This document shows, piece after piece, positions 59,711-64,000 of a DNA stretch of 64,000 nt (the stretch's first letter is position 1; every line of letters starts with the position of its first letter). Both the position numbers and the translations under genes were made by a program. Below the pieces are notes generated by a model. It was not told the DNA's origin. It saw nothing but the letters and a program-made list of their open reading frames with translations, and did not search any database. The DNA is from Kribbella sp. VKM Ac-2569 (GTDB taxonomy: Bacteria; Actinomycetota; Actinomycetes; Propionibacteriales; Kribbellaceae): positions 372,001 through 436,000 of the forward strand of contig NZ_SGXJ01000005.1 in the NCBI RefSeq assembly GCF_004216905.1. The letters are read 5' to 3'.

Positions 59711-60235
59711 GTGGCACTTGCCGTCTGCCTACTCTTCGATCGCCGCACCGACCGGCTCCTGCGAGCGCTGTGGGACCGCTTGGAGAATCTCGGCGTACCG
59801 ACGCTGAAATCCCACACCCATCGCCGACACGTGCCGCACCTGTCGCTTGCAGTACTGCGCGAGTGGGACCACGACAGAGTGCAGACAGCCGTCCAACCCC
59901 TGCTGAACGAACAGTCTGCCGAGTTGTACTTCGATGCGCTCGGCACGTTCCGCCGCGGCCGAGCCTGGCTGGTGCCGGCTGTGGGAGTGGAGGTGCTGCA
60001 ACTGCAGGCGACCGTGGTGTCCGCGCTGAGGGCGGCGGATGCCGAACTGCATCGGCACTACCAGCCGGGGCGGTGGGTGCCGCATTGCACTCTTGCACCG
60101 CGGGTCCCGCTGGCCGCGCTGCCGGTGCTGGCGGCAGCGGTGTACGACGTACTCCCACTCGAAGCCACCGCCGACCACGCCGCCCTCATCGACAGCAGCA
60201 CAGGACAACTCTGGCCCCTCACGTACGTTGTGTAG
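59711..60235 (+). CDS. 2'-5' RNA ligase-like (2H phosphoesterase) protein
   Basis: 174 residues with the two H-x-(T/S) signatures of the 2H superfamily: HVPHLSLAVL and WVPHCTLAP. Such proteins hydrolyse cyclic phosphodiesters or join RNA ends. The GTG at 59711 is 6 nt after a TACTGT box (59699-59704), which supports a leaderless start; the frame is open upstream but without coding character. Confidence 0.82.
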   Translation: MALAVCLLFDRRTDRLLRALWDRLENLGVPTLKSHTHRRHVPHLSLAVLREWDHDRVQTAVQPLLNEQSAELYFDALGTFRRGRAWLVPAVGVEVLQLQATVVSALRAADAELHRHYQPGRWVPHCTLAPRVPLAALPVLAAAVYDVLPLEATADHAALIDSSTGQLWPLTYVV

Positions 60236-60302
60236 CCGCACCGTTTTCCACAGATCGGCTCCGACGCCGATTTTCGTCGGTGCAGGTCGCTACAGTCTTC
60301 CT

Positions 60303-60569
60303 ATGAGCGACAGCTACTCCTTGGCCGATGGACCGGCTGAACTCGGCGCCCTGGTGGCGCGTGCCGCTGGGGCGCACGAACGGGTAGACCTCACCGACGA
60401 AGACACCACCGTTGCGGTCATCATCTCGTTGGCCGACTACCAGGAGATGCAAGCCGTGGTCGACCAGGCCGACATTGCCGAAGCCGAGGCGATCAAGGCG
60501 CGAGGCGAATGGATCTCCCACGAGGATGCCGTCAGGCTCCTGGAGATCGGGGAACCCGATCCGTCGTGA
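60303..60569 (+). CDS. Phd/YefM-family antitoxin
   Basis: 88 residues: N-terminal ADGPAELGALVARAAGAHERVDLT DNA-binding half (in pieces: LADGPAELGALVARA), then VAVIISLADYQEM, the family signature, and an acidic toxin-binding tail. A TACAGT box (60291-60296) ends 6 nt before the ATG, so the message is probably leaderless. It overlaps the toxin gene by 4 nt (GTGA). Confidence 0.88.
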   Translation: MSDSYSLADGPAELGALVARAAGAHERVDLTDEDTTVAVIISLADYQEMQAVVDQADIAEAEAIKARGEWISHEDAVRLLEIGEPDPS

Positions 60570-60819
60570 CCTACACCATCATCTGGAGCGGCGAGGCCAT
60601 CAGAGCGCTCAACCGTCTCCGGGTGCGGATCCGGACACGGCGAAGATTCTTGTCGGCGCGATTCTGGGTCTGGCGACCAATCCACGTCCTACCGACAGCA
60701 AAGTTCTGGGTGGCACGGATCTTCGAAGACTCCGGCTGGGCGATCACCGGATCTTGTATGAGATCTCGGAGGCCCAGGTGTCCGTCCACGTGATCACTGT
60801 GGGTTCAGTCAAGCGTTGA
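60566..60819 (+). pseudogene. Frameshifted RelE/ParE-type toxin gene
   Basis: The reading frame from GTG 60566 gives a normal toxin start (TYTIIWSGEAIRALNRL), then loses similarity. The conserved C-terminal half (AKILVGAILGLATNPRPTDS, GTDLRRLRLGDHRILYEI, VSVHVITVGSVKR) continues in another frame ending at 60819. The switch lies around 60615-60635 and is explained by loss of one base. No slippery heptamer is seen. Without the shift the protein would be about 85 residues, the family norm. So the toxin is broken, or the base is a sequencing error. Confidence 0.82.
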
Positions 60820-60830
60820 CGGCTGCATGT

Positions 60831-60867
60831 GAAGGGTTCTTGGGCGTCCAGGAACCCTTCGGCTTTC
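60831..60867 (+). terminator. Intrinsic terminator between convergent genes
   Basis: GAAGGGTTCTTGG (60831-60843) pairs with CCAGGAACCCTTC (60848-60860) in a 13-bp stem with one G-T, loop GCGT, followed by a T-rich GGCTTTCTT. It can serve both the toxin gene and the ndgR-like gene. Confidence 0.83.
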
Positions 60868-60873
60868 TTGGGA

Positions 60874-61593
60874 CTACTCTGAGGCGCGGCGGAGGGCTTC
60901 GGAGAGGCGTTCGGCGGCGGCCATAACGGCAGGGGCGTGCATGCGGCCGGGCTGGCGGGACAGGCGCTCGATCGGGCCGGAGACCGACACGGCGGCGATC
61001 ACCTTGCCGCTGGGGGAGCGGACCGGGGCGGAGACGGACGCGACGCCCTGCTCGCGTTCGCCGACCGAGTGCGCCCAGCCGCGACGCCGTACGCCGGCCA
61101 GCGCGGCAGCGTTGAACGATGCGTTGTGCAGACCGCGGTGCATCCGCTCCGGGTCTTCCCACGCAAGCAGTATTTGAGCGGCCGACCCGGCCGCCATAGT
61201 CAGCTGGCTGCCCACCGGGACAGTGTCACGCAGACCGGACGGACGCTCAGCCGCGGCGACGCACACCCGGTACTCACCCTGGCGGCGGAACAGCTGCGCC
61301 GACTCACCGGTGATGTCCCGCAGTCGCGCCAGCACCGGGCCGGCGGTCGCGAGCAGCCGGTCCTCACCGGCCGCCGAGGCCAACTCGCTGAGTCGCGGCC
61401 CGAGCACGAAGCGTCCCTGCATGTCGCGGCCGACCAGGCGGTGGTGCTCCAGCGCGACCGCCAGCCGGTGGGCCGTCGGACGGGCCAGGCCCGTGGCCGC
61501 CACCAGGCCGGCCAGGGTCGCCGGCCCGGACTCGAGGGCGGACAGTACGAGGGCTGCTTTGTCGAGAACACCGACTCCGCTAGAGTTGTCCAT
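60874..61593 (-). CDS. ndgR: IclR-family regulator NdgR-like
   Basis: 239 residues: winged helix (VLDKAALVLSALESGPATLA, GLARPTAHRLAVALEHHRLV) and an IclR effector domain (ESAQLFRRQGEYRVCVAAAE, RDTVPVGSQLTMAAGSAAQI). It closely recalls Streptomyces NdgR, which regulates leuCD and other amino acid genes and lies divergent from leuC there too. ATG 61593 is the family start (MDNSSGVGVLDKA). A palindrome touches the start codon, suggesting autoregulation. Confidence 0.92.
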   Translation of the reverse strand: MDNSSGVGVLDKAALVLSALESGPATLAGLVAATGLARPTAHRLAVALEHHRLVGRDMQGRFVLGPRLSELASAAGEDRLLATAGPVLARLRDITGESAQLFRRQGEYRVCVAAAERPSGLRDTVPVGSQLTMAAGSAAQILLAWEDPERMHRGLHNASFNAAALAGVRRRGWAHSVGEREQGVASVSAPVRSPSGKVIAAVSVSGPIERLSRQPGRMHAPAVMAAAERLSEALRRASE

Positions 61594-61612
61594 GAGACGA
61601 TATTGCCGTCTC
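61594..61612. promoter_or_regulatory. Inverted repeat in ndgR-leuC intergenic region
   Basis: GAGACG (61594-61599), 7-nt spacer, CGTCTC (61607-61612), directly upstream of the ndgR start codon and 91 nt before leuC. Probable NdgR binding site. The rest of the 109-nt region holds no other clear repeat. Confidence 0.6.
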
Positions 61613-61702
61613 GAATCGTGGAACGCAAGTCGCTTCAGCTGCCCAATCGAGAGCACTGTGAGCGAGAGCACTTCACCACACACATCCTCGAAGGAGAGTC
61701 TG

Positions 61703-63127
61703 ATGGGTAGGACGTTGTCGGAAAAGGTCTGGGATGCGCATGTCGTGCGCCATGCCGACGGAGAACCCGACCTCCTCTACATCGACCTCCATCTGGTGCA
61801 CGAGGTGACCAGTCCGCAGGCGTTCGACGGCCTCCGGCTGGCGAACCGCCCGGTCCGGCGGCCGGATCTGACGATCGCCACCGAGGACCACAACGTCCCG
61901 ACGTTCGACGTGGACAAGCCGATCGCCGACCCGGTGTCGCGGACGCAGGTGGACACGCTGCGCAAGAACGCCGAGGACTTCGGCATCCGGATCCACACCC
62001 TCGGCGACCCGGACCAGGGCGTCGTGCACGTGATCGGCCCGCAGCTCGGTCTGACCCAGCCCGGGATGACCGTGGTCTGCGGTGACAGCCACACCTCCAC
62101 CCACGGCGCGTTCGGGGCGATTGCCTTCGGCATCGGTACCAGCGAGGTCGAGCACGTGCTGGCTACGCAGACGCTGATGCAGGCCCGCCCGAAGACGATG
62201 GCCGTCACGGTCGACGGCGTACTGCCCGACGGGGTCTCGGCCAAGGACCTGGTGCTGGCGCTGATCGCGCAGGTCGGCACCGGCGGCGGCCAGGGCTACA
62301 TCGTCGAGTACCGCGGCGAGGCGATCCGGGCGCTGAGCATGGAAGCCCGGATGACGATCTGCAACATGTCGATCGAGTGGGGCGCGAAGGCCGGCATGAT
62401 CGCGCCGGACGAGACCACGTTCGCGTACCTGAAGGACAAGCCGCACGCGCCGCAGGGCGTCGACTGGGAAGCCGCCGTCGAGTACTGGAAGAGCCTGGCC
62501 ACCGACGAGGACGCGAGCTTCGACCGTGAGGTCGTGCTGCGCGCCGAGGACATCGCGCCGTTCGTCACCTGGGGCACCAACCCCGGCCAGGGCGTTCCGC
62601 TGTCCGCGGTCGTGCCGTCGCCGGACGACTTCGACAACGAGAACGACAAGGTCGCCGCCGAGCGCGCCCTGGAGTACATGGGCCTCACCGCCGGTACGCC
62701 GCTGCGCGAGATCCACGTGGACACGGTGTTCCTGGGTTCCTGCACCAACGGCCGGATCGAGGACCTCCGCGCCGCGGCCGGCGTACTGGCCGGGCGGAAG
62801 GTTGCCGAGGGCACCCGGATGCTCGTGGTCCCGGGTTCCGGCCGGGTCCGGCTGCAGGCCGAGTCCGAGGGCCTGGACGCGATCTTCAAGGACGCCGGCG
62901 CCGAGTGGCGCGGCGCCGGATGCTCGATGTGCCTGGGGATGAACCCGGACCAGCTGGCCCCGGGGGAGCGCAGCGCTTCCACCTCGAACCGGAACTTCGA
63001 AGGTCGCCAGGGCAAGGGCGGCCGCACCCACCTGGTGTCGCCGCTGGTCGCCGCCGCGACCGCTGTCACCGGGACCCTGGCCGCACCGGCCGACCTGCCG
63101 CCCGTCGCCGTACCTGCGAACGCCTGA
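61703..63127 (+). CDS. leuC: 3-isopropylmalate dehydratase large subunit
   Basis: 474-residue aconitase-family protein for leucine synthesis. Iron-sulfur ligands: Cys in FLGSCTNGR, and two Cys in AGCSMCLGMN. CGDSHTSTHGAFGAIAFGIG (in part) is the family substrate segment. AAGGAG lies 6 nt before the ATG. leuD follows after 14 nt. Confidence 0.98.
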   Translation: MGRTLSEKVWDAHVVRHADGEPDLLYIDLHLVHEVTSPQAFDGLRLANRPVRRPDLTIATEDHNVPTFDVDKPIADPVSRTQVDTLRKNAEDFGIRIHTLGDPDQGVVHVIGPQLGLTQPGMTVVCGDSHTSTHGAFGAIAFGIGTSEVEHVLATQTLMQARPKTMAVTVDGVLPDGVSAKDLVLALIAQVGTGGGQGYIVEYRGEAIRALSMEARMTICNMSIEWGAKAGMIAPDETTFAYLKDKPHAPQGVDWEAAVEYWKSLATDEDASFDREVVLRAEDIAPFVTWGTNPGQGVPLSAVVPSPDDFDNENDKVAAERALEYMGLTAGTPLREIHVDTVFLGSCTNGRIEDLRAAAGVLAGRKVAEGTRMLVVPGSGRVRLQAESEGLDAIFKDAGAEWRGAGCSMCLGMNPDQLAPGERSASTSNRNFEGRQGKGGRTHLVSPLVAAATAVTGTLAAPADLPPVAVPANA

Positions 63128-63141
63128 GGAGCAACGGAATC

Positions 63142-63741
63142 ATGGACGCCTTCACCCAGCACATCGGTACGGCGGCTCCGCTGCGCCGCAGCAACGTCGA
63201 CACCGACCAGATCATCCCGGCCGTGTACCTGAAGCGGGTCACCCGGACCGGATTCGAGGACGGGCTGTTCGCAGCCTGGCGCAACGATCCTTCCTTCGTT
63301 CTCAACCAGCCTGAGTACGACGGTGTCTCGGTTCTCGTGGCGGGACCGGACTTCGGCACCGGGTCGTCCCGGGAGCACGCGGTCTGGGCCCTGCTCGACT
63401 ACGGGTTCCGTGTCGTCGTGTCGTCGCGGTTCGGCGACATCTTCCGCGGCAACTCGGGCAAGGCCGGTCTGCTCGCGGCCCTGGTGACGCAGGACGTCGT
63501 GGAGCAGCTGTGGACCGCGATCGAGGCCGACCCGGGGACCAAGGTCACGGTCGACCTGGAGAACAAGACGATCTCGGCCGGTGACGTCTCGGCTCCCTTC
63601 GAGATCGACGACTACACGCGGTACCGGCTGCTGAACGGTCTGGACGACGTCGGCATCACGTTGTCGCACGCGGACGAAATCGCTGCCTACGAAGCGACCC
63701 GGCCGTCGTTCAAGCCGGCAACCCTGCCTGCGAAGGCCTGA
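63142..63741 (+). CDS. leuD: 3-isopropylmalate dehydratase small subunit
   Basis: 199-residue swivel-domain partner of LeuC: RSNVDTDQIIPAVYLKRV, GPDFGTGSSREHAVWAL, and SSRFGDIFRGNSGKAGLL. GAGGAGC precedes the ATG. Last enzyme gene of the leuCD unit. Confidence 0.98.
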   Translation: MDAFTQHIGTAAPLRRSNVDTDQIIPAVYLKRVTRTGFEDGLFAAWRNDPSFVLNQPEYDGVSVLVAGPDFGTGSSREHAVWALLDYGFRVVVSSRFGDIFRGNSGKAGLLAALVTQDVVEQLWTAIEADPGTKVTVDLENKTISAGDVSAPFEIDDYTRYRLLNGLDDVGITLSHADEIAAYEATRPSFKPATLPAKA

Positions 63742-63746
63742 ACATC

Positions 63747-63801
63747 CACCAGAGTTGTCGCCGCCGTAACGTCTGCATGGTCGGCGGCGATAACTCTGGT
63801 G
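63747..63801 (+). terminator. Long hairpin after leuD
   Basis: CACCAGAGTTGTCGCCGCCG (63747-63766) pairs with CGGCGGCGATAACTCTGGTG (63782-63801), a 20-bp stem with a single G-T pair and a 15-nt loop. It starts 6 nt after the leuD stop. Only GTTACCCTT follows, so termination without a T-tract or an RNA-processing role are both possible. Confidence 0.75.
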
Positions 63802-63857
63802 TTACCCTTGCGTGGTTGTCAGAACAAGGCTTGCGAGACCGAGGAGGTGAGGCGCTC

Positions 63858-63929
63858 ATGACCAACAGCAGCAGCGATCCCTCCAGACATACCGGTCTCG
63901 CTCGGCCTGTGGGGGCTTCCTTCTTCTAG
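63858..63929 (+). CDS. Possible small peptide gene downstream of leuD
   Basis: 23 codons, beginning MTNSSSDPSRHTG and ending GASFF, with GAGGAGG 12 nt before the ATG. It has no known relative that I recognise. It may be a leader for the next gene beyond the window (in related actinobacteria an HU-type DNA-binding protein gene follows leuD), or a chance frame. Confidence 0.4.
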   Translation: MTNSSSDPSRHTGLARPVGASFF

Positions 63930-63960
63930 AAGTTGCAGAGTCTCTAGTAGTTGCAGGGTC
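63925..63960. repeat. Tandem 18-bp direct repeat
   Basis: Two adjacent copies (63925-63942 and 63943-63960) sharing TCTAG-AGTTGCAG-GTC with two substitutions. The first copy overlaps the end of the small frame (TAG at 63927-63929). Possibly part of the regulatory region of the gene beyond the window edge. Confidence 0.65.
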
Positions 63961-64000
63961 GGGCAGACGTGCGTTCATCACTCACCTGATCCACCGCACC

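Noticed and set aside
60566..60819. Programmed frameshift in the RelE-like toxin
   Set aside because: No X-XXY-YYZ slippery sequence and no following stem were found near 60615-60635; a simple one-base loss explains it better.

Overview
The window is a high-GC, gene-dense actinobacterial chromosome segment with no insertion sequence, prophage or CRISPR array. The core gene order (cysteine desulfurase, mnmA, MetE-like, ligA, ACT protein, gatCAB, ilvBNC, serA, leuB, FAH protein plus gltX, tRNA-Gln/tRNA-Glu, IclR regulator divergent from leuCD) follows, from memory, the Mycobacterium tuberculosis order around Rv3025c to Rv2986c. Accessory blocks are inserted between these anchors. The general look fits Nocardioidaceae such as Kribbella; that genus assignment is inference.

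Layout. 1-10.9 kb: sulfur transfer and tRNA thiolation (desulfurase, mnmA), a short MetE-like protein, ligA, two membrane proteins, an ACT protein and the gatCAB amidotransferase. 10.9-16.3 kb: minus-strand genes for a stress-type membrane protein, a PQQ sugar dehydrogenase-like lipoprotein, an LLM flavin oxidoreductase and a methyltransferase/FAD-oxidoreductase pair resembling the 10-methyl fatty acid genes tmsB/tmsA. 16.3-21 kb: a hydroxyacid dehydrogenase, a six-Asp-box protein coupled to a CysO/MoaD-like protein, a P-loop kinase, and a stand-alone AICAR transformylase behind a ZTP riboswitch. 21-36 kb: the branched-chain amino acid and serine block (ilvD, ilvBNC, serA, leuB, ilvE, cimA), with two peptide-coding attenuators (before ilvB and cimA), a 51-residue protein coupled to leuB and an 80-residue ACT-like protein coupled to cimA. 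36-39.5 kb: MarR/MFS/isochorismatase-like genes and a hydrolase. 39.5-44.8 kb: a Chlamydia-type (class Ic, Phe in place of the radical Tyr) ribonucleotide reductase nrdAB whose nrdA carries a LAGLIDADG intein with an unusual +1 glycine, preceded by three NrdR-box-like repeats. 44.8-50 kb: a DinB-family protein under a perfect SOS box, a Fic protein, two methyltransferases and small minus-strand genes. 50-53.6 kb: FAH protein, gltX, a CPBP protease, tRNA-Gln and tRNA-Glu. 53.7-58.6 kb: a LacI-controlled ABC importer operon with a nucleoside hydrolase and no ATPase. 58.6-60.9 kb: VOC protein, HdeD-like protein, 2H phosphoesterase, and a toxin-antitoxin pair whose toxin is frameshifted. 60.9-64 kb: ndgR-like regulator and leuCD, ending in a leader-like region.

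How the genes work together. gatCAB, gltX, tRNA-Glu and tRNA-Gln form the indirect route to Gln-tRNA(Gln). ilvBNC, ilvD, ilvE, leuBCD and cimA cover most of valine, leucine and isoleucine synthesis, with transcriptional attenuation and an IclR-type regulator as visible controls. Several genes have a TANNNT box about 6 nt before the start codon, which suggests leaderless mRNAs.
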